Shown in pieces: positions 1-7,720 of a DNA stretch of 64,000 nt (position 1 is its first letter; each line of letters opens with the position of its first letter). The position numbers were made by a program, and so were the translations under genes. A model generated the notes under the pieces. That model was not told the DNA's origin. It saw only the letters and a program-made list of their open reading frames with translations, and searched no databases. The DNA is from an uncultured Paracoccaceae bacterium (GTDB lineage: Bacteria; Pseudomonadota; Alphaproteobacteria; Rhodobacterales; Rhodobacteraceae), in assembly GCA_951812615.1 (NCBI GenBank), contig CATOSU010000001.1, positions 620,001 to 684,000 on the forward strand, given 5' to 3'.

Positions 1-431
1 GTGCCGCCGGCATCCGGGATCAGCCCGATACGGGTAAAAGCCTGCAGGAAATAGGCGCTTTCCGTGGCGATCACCACATCCGCCGCCAGTGCCAGATTGG
101 CCCCTGCCCCGGCCGCCGGTCCGTTGACCGCCGCGATCGTCGGGATCGGGCTGTCGTAGATCGTGTTCAGCATCGGCACGTATTCGTCGCGCAGCGTGCG
201 CTCCAGATCCACGTTGGCGCCCGAGGCCCGGTCGCCCAGATCCTGACCGGTGCAGAAGGCACGCCCGGCCCCGGTCATCACCAGCACCCGCGCCTGCCCG
301 GCCGCAGCCTTGACCGCGTGGCCGATTTCGGCGCGCATCTGCGTGGTCAGCGCGTTCATTTTGTCGGGACGGTTCAGTGTCAGAACCGCCACGCCGTTTT
401 CGGTTTCCAGCGTCAGGGTGTCGTAGTTCAT
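1..431 (-). CDS. PaaG-like enoyl-CoA hydratase/isomerase (3' part missing)
   Basis: Crotonase-fold protein of CoA-ester metabolism; the window edge removes its C-terminal part. The visible product begins MNYDTLTLETENGVAVLTLN and continues through the oxyanion-hole block AFCTGQDLGDR and the segment VNGPAAGAGANLALAADVV to RIGLIPDAGGT, all standard crotonase landmarks. The CxGQDLxDR form is typical of PaaG, the ring 1,2-epoxyphenylacetyl-CoA isomerase, rather than of short-chain enoyl-CoA hydratases. The ATG is the first in frame. No other phenylacetate gene is visible, so a general hydratase role remains possible. The family is secure; the substrate is inferred. Confidence 0.82.
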   Translation of the reverse strand, partial: MNYDTLTLETENGVAVLTLNRPDKMNALTTQMRAEIGHAVKAAAGQARVLVMTGAGRAFCTGQDLGDRASGANVDLERTLRDEYVPMLNTIYDSPIPTIAAVNGPAAGAGANLALAADVVIATESAYFLQAFTRIGLIPDAGG

Positions 432-500
432 GGCAGGGCCCTCCGTTCCGTTATTCAGGATCTAGGCGGGTTCAGCCCCGATCAAAAGAGGAACGGCGCG

Positions 501-1031
501 TTACTCGTCCAGAATCTCGGCCAGACGGGTGCTTTCCGCTTCGCTCAGCCCATCCGCTTCGCGGCTTGTGGCCCGGCTGCGACGGCGGACAAAGGCGATG
601 CCGATCCCGCCCGCCAGCACCAGCATCAGCGGACCGGCCGCCCACAGCAGCAGGTTCGCGCCGCTGGCCGTGGGACGCAGCAGCACATATTCGCCGTAGC
701 GGTCGACGACATATTCCATCACCTCGGCGTCGCTGTCCCCGGCCGTCAACCGTTCCCGGACCAGCACCCGCAGGTCCTTGGCCAGCTGCGCGTTGCTTTC
801 GTCAATGCTCTCGTTGCGACAGACCAGACAGCGCAGATCCTTGCTGATGTCGCGGGCCCGCGCTTCCAGCGCAGGATCAGGCAGGATTTCATCCGGTTCG
901 ACCGCCTGTGCGGCCGCCGCCGCTCCCAGCAGCACGGCGAGCGCGACCACCCGTTTTCCTGCAAGGAAAACGGCCCGGAAACGTTGCAAGTTTCCGATCC
1001 GGATTTTTTGCAAAAATTCGCCCCCCCTCAT
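501..1031 (-). CDS. ccmH: Cytochrome c-type biogenesis protein CcmH
   Basis: System I cytochrome c maturation factor that handles apocytochrome CxxCH thiols in the periplasm. The 176-residue product has an N-terminal hydrophobic export segment (about residues 27-43), the redox motif LRCLVCRN (Cys68 and Cys71), and a C-terminal membrane anchor (about 126-148) followed by RRR. Length fits the short, CycL-type CcmH without a TPR extension. Its ATG overlaps the ccmF stop as ATGA, indicating translational coupling; that overlap selects this start, although it leaves a long basic stretch before the signal segment. ccmG and ccmI are not in the window. Confidence 0.93.
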   Translation of the reverse strand: MRGGEFLQKIRIGNLQRFRAVFLAGKRVVALAVLLGAAAAAQAVEPDEILPDPALEARARDISKDLRCLVCRNESIDESNAQLAKDLRVLVRERLTAGDSDAEVMEYVVDRYGEYVLLRPTASGANLLLWAAGPLMLVLAGGIGIAFVRRRSRATSREADGLSEAESTRLAEILDE

Positions 1032-2992
1032 TCCGCGGGCACCCCGCCGGGCACGCGCCGCGCGCCTGCCGCCACGCGGAACCGGCGGTCCGACAATGAC
1101 AGCAGCCCACCCAGCGCCATCAGGATCGACCCGGCCCAGATCCAGTTCGCAAAGGGTTTGATATAGGTCCGCACGATCCAGCCGCCGTCCCCCTGCCGGT
1201 CGCCGATCACGACATAGAGATCACGGAACACGCGGTAGTCGATCCCGGCCTCGGTCGTCGGCATCTGCGCCACGGGATATACCCGCTTCTCGGGCCGCAG
1301 CCGGGCCACCACCCTGCCGTTGCGGGACGCGGTCACATGGCCGATCTCCGACAGGTAGTTCGGCCCGCGGGCCTTTTCGACCTGCTCCAGCACCAGCGTG
1401 TAGGCGCCCACGTCAAACGCCTCGCCCAGCTGTGTGACGCGGATATCTTCCTGTTCCCAGGCCGTCAGCCCGGCCACGGCAAAGATCGTGATACCAAGGC
1501 CCGAATGCGCCACCGCCTTGCCCCAGTCCGCCCGCGGCAGCCGGATCAGGCGACCGAACCGGTTGCCCTTGCGACCGGTCCGCATCCACAGATCGGTGGC
1601 CGCCCCGAACACGACCCACGCCCCCAGAAACAGGCCAATCGGCCCCAGCGTGGATTTGCCGGTCTGCATCGCCCAGGCCAGCGCCGCCAACGCCAGCGCC
1701 AGCACGAAGGCGGCGCGCAGCGGTCTGAACGCGCGTGCAATCCGCCCCCGTTTCCACGGCAGCATGGCGCCCACCGGCAGAATCGCTCCCAGCACCACCA
1801 TGAACGGCGAAAAGGCGAGGTTGAAAAACGGTGGCCCGACGCTGAGCTTGCGGTCAAAGAACATTTCCGCCAGCAGCGGCCAGATGGTGCCGACAAAGAC
1901 CACGAAACAGGCCACCGCCAGCAGAACATTGTTCAGGACCAGCGCGCTTTCCCGGCTGACCACGCCGAAGACACCACGTGCCTCCATCACTTGCGCCCGG
2001 ACCGAGAACAGCGTCAGCGCGCCGCCCACGAAAAAGGCGAGGATCAGCAGGATGAACACCCCGCGCTCGGGATCGTTGGCAAAGGCATGAACCGAGGTCA
2101 GCACGCCCGAACGCACGATGAATGTCCCGATCAGCGAGAACCCGAATGCGAGGATCGCCAGCAGGATGGTCCAGCTTTTCAGGGCCTCGCGCTTTTCGAC
2201 GACGATCGCGGAATGCAACAGCGCGGCGGCCAGCAGCCACGGCATGAAGGAGGCGTTTTCAACCGGGTCCCAGAACCAGAACCCGCCCCAGCCCAGCTCG
2301 TAATAAGCCCACCACGATCCCAGCGCGATGCCGATGGTCAGAAACACCCATGCTGCCAGCGTCCACGGCCGCACCCAGCGTGCCCAGGCAGCATCGACGC
2401 GACCTTCGATCAGCGCGGCCACGGCGAAAGAGAACGCCATGCTCAGCCCGACATAGCCGAGGTAGAGAAAGGGCGGATGAAAGGCGAGGCCGGGATCCTG
2501 CAGCAGCGGGTTCAGGTCCTGCCCGTCAAAGGGCGGCATCTCCACCCGCAGGAACGGGTTCGACGTGAACAGGATGAAGGCAAAAAAGGCCACTGCGACC
2601 GAGGCCTGAACCGACAGCACCCGCGCCCGCAGGCCGGGTGGCAGATTGCCCCCGAACCACGCCGCGCAGGCGCCGAACAGGGTCAGGATCAGAACCCAGA
2701 GCAGCATGGAGCCTTCGTGATTGCCCCATGTTCCGCTGATCTTGTAGAGCAGCGGCTTGGCCGAATGCGAATTCAGCACCACCAGCCGCAGCGAAAAATC
2801 CGAGGTGATGAAGGCCCAGGTCAGCGCGGCGAAGGAAAACGCCGTCAGCAGGAATTGCAGGCTGGCTGCGGGTTCTGCCACGGCCATCCATCCTGGCCAT
2901 CTGCGGGCGGCGCCAACCATGGGCACCACCGCCTGCACACAGGCCACCAGAAAGGCGAGAATCAGGGCGAAATGGCCAAGCTCGGTAATCAT
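1028..2992 (-). CDS. ccmF: Heme lyase subunit CcmF
   Basis: Large polytopic inner-membrane protein that attaches heme from holo-CcmE to apocytochrome c. The start is taken at ATG 2992 (MITELGHFAL), where the first membrane segment begins; a longer frame to 3028 adds twelve unlikely residues. The WWD heme-handling domain is clear at about residues 234-246 (GWGGFWFWDPVEN), preceded by FHPPFLYLGY with a conserved His near 172. At about 654 residues it is of normal family length. It is coupled to ccmH by a 4-base overlap. ccmE lies 1.3 kb upstream on the same strand, separated by the holin and endolysin genes. Confidence 0.96.
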   Translation of the reverse strand: MITELGHFALILAFLVACVQAVVPMVGAARRWPGWMAVAEPAASLQFLLTAFSFAALTWAFITSDFSLRLVVLNSHSAKPLLYKISGTWGNHEGSMLLWVLILTLFGACAAWFGGNLPPGLRARVLSVQASVAVAFFAFILFTSNPFLRVEMPPFDGQDLNPLLQDPGLAFHPPFLYLGYVGLSMAFSFAVAALIEGRVDAAWARWVRPWTLAAWVFLTIGIALGSWWAYYELGWGGFWFWDPVENASFMPWLLAAALLHSAIVVEKREALKSWTILLAILAFGFSLIGTFIVRSGVLTSVHAFANDPERGVFILLILAFFVGGALTLFSVRAQVMEARGVFGVVSRESALVLNNVLLAVACFVVFVGTIWPLLAEMFFDRKLSVGPPFFNLAFSPFMVVLGAILPVGAMLPWKRGRIARAFRPLRAAFVLALALAALAWAMQTGKSTLGPIGLFLGAWVVFGAATDLWMRTGRKGNRFGRLIRLPRADWGKAVAHSGLGITIFAVAGLTAWEQEDIRVTQLGEAFDVGAYTLVLEQVEKARGPNYLSEIGHVTASRNGRVVARLRPEKRVYPVAQMPTTEAGIDYRVFRDLYVVIGDRQGDGGWIVRTYIKPFANWIWAGSILMALGGLLSLSDRRFRVAAGARRVPGGVPAE

Positions 2993-3057
2993 GCTCCGGC
3001 TTATAGACGTCCCGGCGGCGGCCGCCAATGGAACGACCGGCCGCAGTCACACACCTG

Positions 3058-3636
3058 TCATCCGGCCCGGCGCAGCGCCTTCCAGTCCTCAAGCGCGGAA
3101 TTGTGATTGGGGCTGAGCGCGGCCAGCGACAGCGCCGCGTCCGGTCCGGCATCGGCAACCCCCGGATCTCCGGGCTGCAGCGACTTCAGCACAGACAGGT
3201 TTTCCACCACGGCCGGCACCCGCGCCATGGTCATCGCGATCTCGCGCTGGAAATTCTGTGCCTTCACCTGATGGCGGGCGCCAAAATAAAAGCTGACGAC
3301 CACGCCCAGCAACCACCACAGCGGTTCGGGCACCAGCGACAGGCCCTGCATACGCTGCGCGAACCAGACCGGATCGCTCATCGCCGAAACGAACAGCCCC
3401 AGCGTCCCCAGCGCCAGCGCCGGGCGTGGAATGCGGTTCACCCCGTCCATCACACGGTCGAACCCGGATCCGCCGCGGGAGAACTCGGAGGCAAACTGGG
3501 TCAGCGTCGCCTCTTGCAACCCGGCCGAACGCTGCGCCCCGGCCTCGGCGTTTTCCCGGAACACTTCGGCAGTTTCCCGCACCACATTGCGCCCGCCACC
3601 GAACAGCAATTCGATCAACCCGCCGATCAGCCCCAT
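3058..3636 (-). CDS. GTA-type 3TM holin
   Basis: A 192-residue protein resembling the three-TM holins used for release of gene transfer agents in Rhodobacterales. It opens MGLIGGLIELLFGGG and has hydrophobic segments near residues 72-86 and 103-117 (PLWWLLGVVVSFYFGARHQ), with an amphipathic, charged middle and a hydrophilic tail. It follows and overlaps the endolysin gene by 10 bases, the expected lysis-cassette arrangement. A holin would let the endolysin cross the inner membrane. Assignment rests on sequence character plus context; no structural GTA gene is in the window. Confidence 0.78.
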   Translation of the reverse strand: MGLIGGLIELLFGGGRNVVRETAEVFRENAEAGAQRSAGLQEATLTQFASEFSRGGSGFDRVMDGVNRIPRPALALGTLGLFVSAMSDPVWFAQRMQGLSLVPEPLWWLLGVVVSFYFGARHQVKAQNFQREIAMTMARVPAVVENLSVLKSLQPGDPGVADAGPDAALSLAALSPNHNSALEDWKALRRAG

Positions 3637-4238
3637 GCCGCGACCCTCCGCTGAAACGCCGCATCGCTGAGGTGATAGCGCGGCGACAGGAATTCCTCGG
3701 CCCGGCGGATCCAGCCGCCCTTGGTGCCCGCCCGGGTCCGCGCGTATTTGCGGCTGGCCGCGCGTTTGTCCGCCAGACGAAAGTAGTAATTCCGGCGTGC
3801 CACGCCATAGGCATCGCGCAGGGCCAGCGGATCGGGACGCGCCGCAGCATCCGCCGCGCTGATTGTCTGTGGCCCGATCGCACCGTCAATGGCAATGTCG
3901 AACCCCATGTCGCGCAACAGGCGCTGCAGGATCTTCACTGCGTTGGCCCCGGCATTGACATACATGTCGAACATGCTGGGCTGCAGCGCGTTGGGCAAGG
4001 CCGCGATGCGCGGCGCGTCAAAGTAATGCGCGATGAAGATATCGGTCGCCTGCGCCCGCGTCAGCGCGCGCACATCGTTGACCGCAACCTGCCCGTCCCC
4101 GGTCAGGTCCAGCCCCAGCCGCCGCATTGTGTGGATTGTGACGCCGAACTTGGTGGCGCCGCCGGGATCGTCGGGGTCGTTCACGAACCCGCCTTCCCGC
4201 GCCACGATTTCCCCGGCAATGTCCCGAACCGTCTGCAT
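3627..4238 (-). CDS. GTA-type endolysin, GH108 muramidase with peptidoglycan-binding domain
   Basis: A 203-residue cell-wall hydrolase of the glycoside hydrolase 108 family. The catalytic N-terminal block VAREGGFVNDPDDPGGATKFG (Glu15 in the REGG motif) is diagnostic; the central part carries FDAPRIAALP and the C-terminal half (IDGAIGPQTISA onward) matches the PG_binding_3 domain that usually follows GH108. There is no signal peptide, so passage to the wall would need the adjacent holin. A DxDGDGxV-like segment near residues 43-53 looks like a metal-binding loop. Homologous holin/endolysin pairs release gene transfer agents in Rhodobacterales; their use here for that purpose is inferred. Confidence 0.87.
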   Translation of the reverse strand: MQTVRDIAGEIVAREGGFVNDPDDPGGATKFGVTIHTMRRLGLDLTGDGQVAVNDVRALTRAQATDIFIAHYFDAPRIAALPNALQPSMFDMYVNAGANAVKILQRLLRDMGFDIAIDGAIGPQTISAADAAARPDPLALRDAYGVARRNYYFRLADKRAASRKYARTRAGTKGGWIRRAEEFLSPRYHLSDAAFQRRVAAWG

Positions 4239-4319
4239 CCTGCCCTCCGCACCGATTACATGCGCAAGGGTTGCGCCGGACCAGTAAAGGCCGGCTCAAC
4301 CGGGCGGGCGTTGCGCGGC

Positions 4320-4766
4320 TCAGCTTTCGCCGGGTTCCTGATAGACGCCCTGTTCCTTGAGCGCGTCGATGACCTCTTTCGGCATGTAGGTTTCATCGTG
4401 CTTGGCAAGGATTTCAGTGGCTTCGAAGATGCCGTTGACGTAAGTTCCGGTGCCGATCATGCCCTCGTTTTCGGCGAACAGATCCGGCAGCACCCCGGTA
4501 AACACAACCGGCACCGAGGCACCGCCGTCGGTGACCGAAAAACGCACGGTCTCCCCCTCGCCACGCACCAGCGTGCCCTCCTCGACCAGCCCGCCCATGC
4601 GGAACACCTCGCTGGCCTGCGGCGGCTCGGCCAGAACCTCGCTGGGCGAGCGAAAGAAGTTGATGCCGTCGCGCATCGCGTAGCCGATCAGACCGGTCGA
4701 CAGGACCAGAGCCGCCACAACAACCAGGATCACCTGAATGCGGCGCTGTTTTTTCAGAGATTTCAT
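4320..4766 (-). CDS. ccmE: Heme chaperone CcmE
   Basis: Periplasmic membrane-anchored heme carrier of system I cytochrome c maturation. The start is set at ATG 4766 (MKSLKKQRR), giving 148 residues: basic N-terminus, a TM anchor (about 11-29) and an OB-fold domain ending in AKHDETYMP, where His123 is the covalent heme-binding residue and Tyr127 the axial-ligand position. A longer frame to 4823 would translate through a perfect 27-base palindrome and is unlikely. It should feed heme to CcmF encoded downstream beyond the lysis pair. Confidence 0.95.
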   Translation of the reverse strand: MKSLKKQRRIQVILVVVAALVLSTGLIGYAMRDGINFFRSPSEVLAEPPQASEVFRMGGLVEEGTLVRGEGETVRFSVTDGGASVPVVFTGVLPDLFAENEGMIGTGTYVNGIFEATEILAKHDETYMPKEVIDALKEQGVYQEPGES

Positions 4767-4794
4767 GGCCGGTTTTCCTATCCTCCATGGCAGG

Positions 4795-4821
4795 GGCAAA
4801 ATTCTTTGAAAGAATTTTGCC
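4795..4821. repeat. Perfect 27-base palindrome between argC and ccmE
   Basis: The arms GGCAAAATTCTTT and AAAGAATTTTGCC flank a single central G. It lies 25 bases after the argC stop and 28 bases before the ccmE start, both genes being on the minus strand. As RNA it folds to a long AT-rich hairpin with a CTTTGAAAG apex. There is no following T-run on the minus strand, so a classical terminator is not certain; an RNA-processing site or dispersed hairpin repeat is equally possible. Confidence 0.6.
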
Positions 4822-4845
4822 AAAACTATTCAAATGTTCCGGGCC

Positions 4846-5874
4846 CTACGGGAACAGCGGTGCTCCCATCAGGCCGGTGGTTTCCTTTTCACCCAGCATC
4901 AGGTTGGCGTTCTGAAGGGCCTGACCGGAACTGCCTTTGGTCAGATTATCCAGCACAGCAACGACAATGCTGCGGCCGGCGATCCGGTCCTTGACAACGC
5001 CGATATGGCAAAAGTTCGACCCGCGCACATCATGGGTGCCGGGCGCCGTGCCAAAGGGCAGCACGCACAGGAACGGTTCGTCAGCGTAAGCCGCGCAGAG
5101 CGTTTCATACACCTTTTCGGCCTCGCCGCTGACATAGACCGTGGCCAGGATCCCCCGATTTGCGGGGATCAGGTGCGGGGTGAACTGCACCTGAACAGGC
5201 CGGCCGGCGATCTGCGAAAACTCCTGATCAAACTCACCCACATGCCGGTGCGTGCCGCCCAGCGCATAGGCGTTGTAACCTTCGCTCAACTCGGCATGCA
5301 GCAGGTTTTCCTTCAGCGACCGGCCTGCCCCGCTGACCGCGCATTTCATGTCGATGACGATATCGTCCAGCCCGATCACCCCCGCCGCGATCAGCGGCCG
5401 CAGGGCGAACTGGCCGGTGGCCGCGTTACAGCCTGTGCCCGCGACCAGCCGGGCCGCGCGGATATCATCCCGGTAGAATTCGGTCAGGCCATAGACGGCT
5501 TCGGTCTGCTGTGCCTGCGCCGTGTGTGGATTGCCGTACCACGTTTCGTAATCGTCCGGGTCACGCAGCCGGAAATCGGCGGACAGATCGACGATCTTCA
5601 GCGTCTCCGGCAGCTTGCTGATGACATCCTGGCTGGTTTTGTGCGGCAGGGCACAAAAGCACAGGTCGATGCCCGAGAAGTCGATTTCGTCGATCCGGCA
5701 CAATGTCGGCAGGCTCAGGTGCCGGAGGAAGGGAAACACCTGCGCCATCTCCATGCCCGCCTTGCGGTCGGCCGACAGGGCGGCAATGTCGATGTTGGGA
5801 TGTCCGGCGATCAGCCGGACCAGTTCCGCGCCGGTATATCCCGACGCGCCAAGGATTGCGATTTTATGGGTCAT
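4846..5874 (-). CDS. argC: N-acetyl-gamma-glutamyl-phosphate reductase
   Basis: Third step of arginine synthesis: NADPH-dependent reduction of N-acetylglutamyl-5-phosphate to the semialdehyde. The product of 342 residues has the Rossmann motif [13 protein letters not shown] at residues 9-21, the catalytic Cys149 in [11 protein letters not shown], the [10 protein letters not shown] cofactor segment and a conserved C-terminal [11 protein letters not shown] block. Length is normal. It stands 72 bases downstream of murI on the same strand and may be co-transcribed with it, although no shared function is obvious. Confidence 0.97.
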   Translation of the reverse strand: MTHKIAILGASGYTGAELVRLIAGHPNIDIAALSADRKAGMEMAQVFPFLRHLSLPTLCRIDEIDFSGIDLCFCALPHKTSQDVISKLPETLKIVDLSADFRLRDPDDYETWYGNPHTAQAQQTEAVYGLTEFYRDDIRAARLVAGTGCNAATGQFALRPLIAAGVIGLDDIVIDMKCAVSGAGRSLKENLLHAELSEGYNAYALGGTHRHVGEFDQEFSQIAGRPVQVQFTPHLIPANRGILATVYVSGEAEKVYETLCAAYADEPFLCVLPFGTAPGTHDVRGSNFCHIGVVKDRIAGRSIVVAVLDNLTKGSSGQALQNANLMLGEKETTGLMGAPLFP

Positions 5875-5946
5875 GTCAGACCTTTACGTATAGAAATTCA
5901 TGTTTCACATCCATCTTTCCGCGGGGCGGTTCGGATGGACGAATGT

Positions 5947-6756
5947 TCAGGCGGCGTCAAAGTCGATCCGTCGTCGGAGAAACCGTGTCGCCCCATCGCT
6001 GACGCGGCGCGGATCGCCCGAGGTCAGAAACCCCGCAGGACCCTCTCCGCGCATACCCGGATGGCGGGTCAGGTAATCGGCAAGGCTGTCGGCCACCAGG
6101 TCGGGCTGGCTGAACACACGCACGTTTTCGCCCAGCGCCTCCTGAAACACCTCCTGCAGCAGCGGGTAGTGCGTACAGCCCAGTATCGCGGCCTCGGGGT
6201 CCGGCATCTTGCGCCGCAGCGCGTCAACATGGCTGCGCGCCAGTGCCTCGGCCAAAATCATGTCGCCATCCTCGATCGCGTCCACGACGCCGCCGCAGGC
6301 CTGCGCCTCTACGTCCACGCCGATGGCCCGGAAGGCCAGTTCACGCTGAAATGCCCGGCTGGCCACCGTGGCCGGCGTTGCAAACAGCGCCACATGTTTG
6401 ACGGCCACCTCGCGCGGCGGGGAATTGTCGCCCCATTGTCGTTCGGTCAGGGCCTCGATCAGCGGCACGAACACACCCAGAACCCGCTTGCCCGGAGGCA
6501 CGCCCGCTTCCTGCATGCGCCGCAGCGCCGCGGCGCTGGCGGTGTTGCAGGCCAGAACGACAAGGTCGCAGCCGCGTGACCACAGGGTTTCCACCGCGCC
6601 ACGGGTCAGCCCGTAGATATCGTCGGACGTGCGCACGCCATAAGGCGCGTGGGCGCTGTCGGCATAATACAGAAAATCGGTATCGGGCAGACGCTTTTGC
6701 GCTGCCTCCAGAACGGTCAGACCGCCCAGTCCGGAATCGAAAACACCAACTGCCAT
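5947..6756 (-). CDS. murI: Glutamate racemase
   Basis: Interconverts L- and D-glutamate for peptidoglycan. The 269-residue product shows the N-terminal [12 protein letters not shown] block (residues 5-16) and both catalytic cysteines: Cys70 in [13 protein letters not shown] and Cys194 in [10 protein letters not shown]. The ATG follows the stop of the acyltransferase gene by six bases, so the two are probably co-transcribed. Confidence 0.96.
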   Translation of the reverse strand: MAVGVFDSGLGGLTVLEAAQKRLPDTDFLYYADSAHAPYGVRTSDDIYGLTRGAVETLWSRGCDLVVLACNTASAAALRRMQEAGVPPGKRVLGVFVPLIEALTERQWGDNSPPREVAVKHVALFATPATVASRAFQRELAFRAIGVDVEAQACGGVVDAIEDGDMILAEALARSHVDALRRKMPDPEAAILGCTHYPLLQEVFQEALGENVRVFSQPDLVADSLADYLTRHPGMRGEGPAGFLTSGDPRRVSDGATRFLRRRIDFDAA

Positions 6757-6762
6757 TTCTGG

Positions 6763-7641
6763 TCAGGCGCGATAGCGCTCCTCAAACTCAAAGCCGCGAT
6801 CAAGAGGGTTGATCGGTGTCGGGGACAACCCATAAGTGGCTTTTCGGAGGAATTCCATCATTGCCTTGCTGTCTTTGGCCAGCGGGTCGAGTTTGTCGCG
6901 GCCAATCGGTTCTCCCACCACGACGCGCACGGGCGCATCCACCCGTTTCCTGAATTCCTTGATCAGCAGACCCATCCGCAGCGTGTTATGCAGGTGGCTG
7001 GCGATCTGGAACATGCGGCTGGTGTGCCCGTCGAAGAACACGGGCACCACCGTGGCATTGGATTTGCCAATCATTCGGGCGGTGAACCCGCGCCACCCCG
7101 GATCCATCGGCCGGGAAAACGGTTTCGCAGCGGTGCTGACGGTGCCGCCGGGAAACACCCCGATGGCACCGCCATCGGCAAGATAGCCAAGCGCCTTCTT
7201 GCGGGTTTCGATGTTCAGCTTCAGCGATTCCTTGGTGTCGTCGAAAGAGATAGGCAGAATGATGCGGTTGAGATCTTCGGCCTTGCTGAACACCTGATGC
7301 GCCAGAATGCGGAAATCGCCGCGGATCACCTGCAGGATATAGCCCATCATCAGGCCATCGAGAATGCCGTAGGGATGGTTCGCGATCAGGACCAGCGGCC
7401 CGTCCTTGGGGATGTTGGTCAGTGATCCGCCGACAATATCCAGCGACAGGCCATACCGGTCCACCATCACCGACCAGAAATCGCGCCCGTTGGCGACATC
7501 GTGTTCATACCCGTCCGCGCGCTTGATCAGCCGCAGGCGACCGGTCGTGTTTTCCATCAACCGGATCATGGCCCGCCCGCTCTTGGTCTCGGCGGAGTGG
7601 GAATAGCTGATATCCCGTGCGACGTGACGGCGCGAAGGCAT
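6763..7641 (-). CDS. Lysophospholipid acyltransferase-family protein (hemolysin/OlsA-like)
   Basis: A 292-residue acyltransferase of the PlsC/LPLAT superfamily, expected to act at the inner-membrane face on lysolipids or lyso-ornithine lipid. The catalytic block NHPYGILDG (His89, Asp95) has HX5D spacing, typical of the hemolysin/Ols subgroup rather than the HX4D of PlsC. GVFPGGTVST near residue 155 is the acceptor-binding motif. The ATG at 7641 is chosen because AAAGGAG precedes it by about six bases; the longer frame to 7782 has no ribosome site. The exact lipid substrate cannot be told from sequence. Confidence 0.8.
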   Translation of the reverse strand: MPSRRHVARDISYSHSAETKSGRAMIRLMENTTGRLRLIKRADGYEHDVANGRDFWSVMVDRYGLSLDIVGGSLTNIPKDGPLVLIANHPYGILDGLMMGYILQVIRGDFRILAHQVFSKAEDLNRIILPISFDDTKESLKLNIETRKKALGYLADGGAIGVFPGGTVSTAAKPFSRPMDPGWRGFTARMIGKSNATVVPVFFDGHTSRMFQIASHLHNTLRMGLLIKEFRKRVDAPVRVVVGEPIGRDKLDPLAKDSKAMMEFLRKATYGLSPTPINPLDRGFEFEERYRA

Positions 7642-7720
7642 TACGAACTCCTTTTTCTGCACCTGCCATATATGCCCGTCTGACGAGTTTGCATAGATTT
7701 CGTGACAGGTTCGTGACGGC

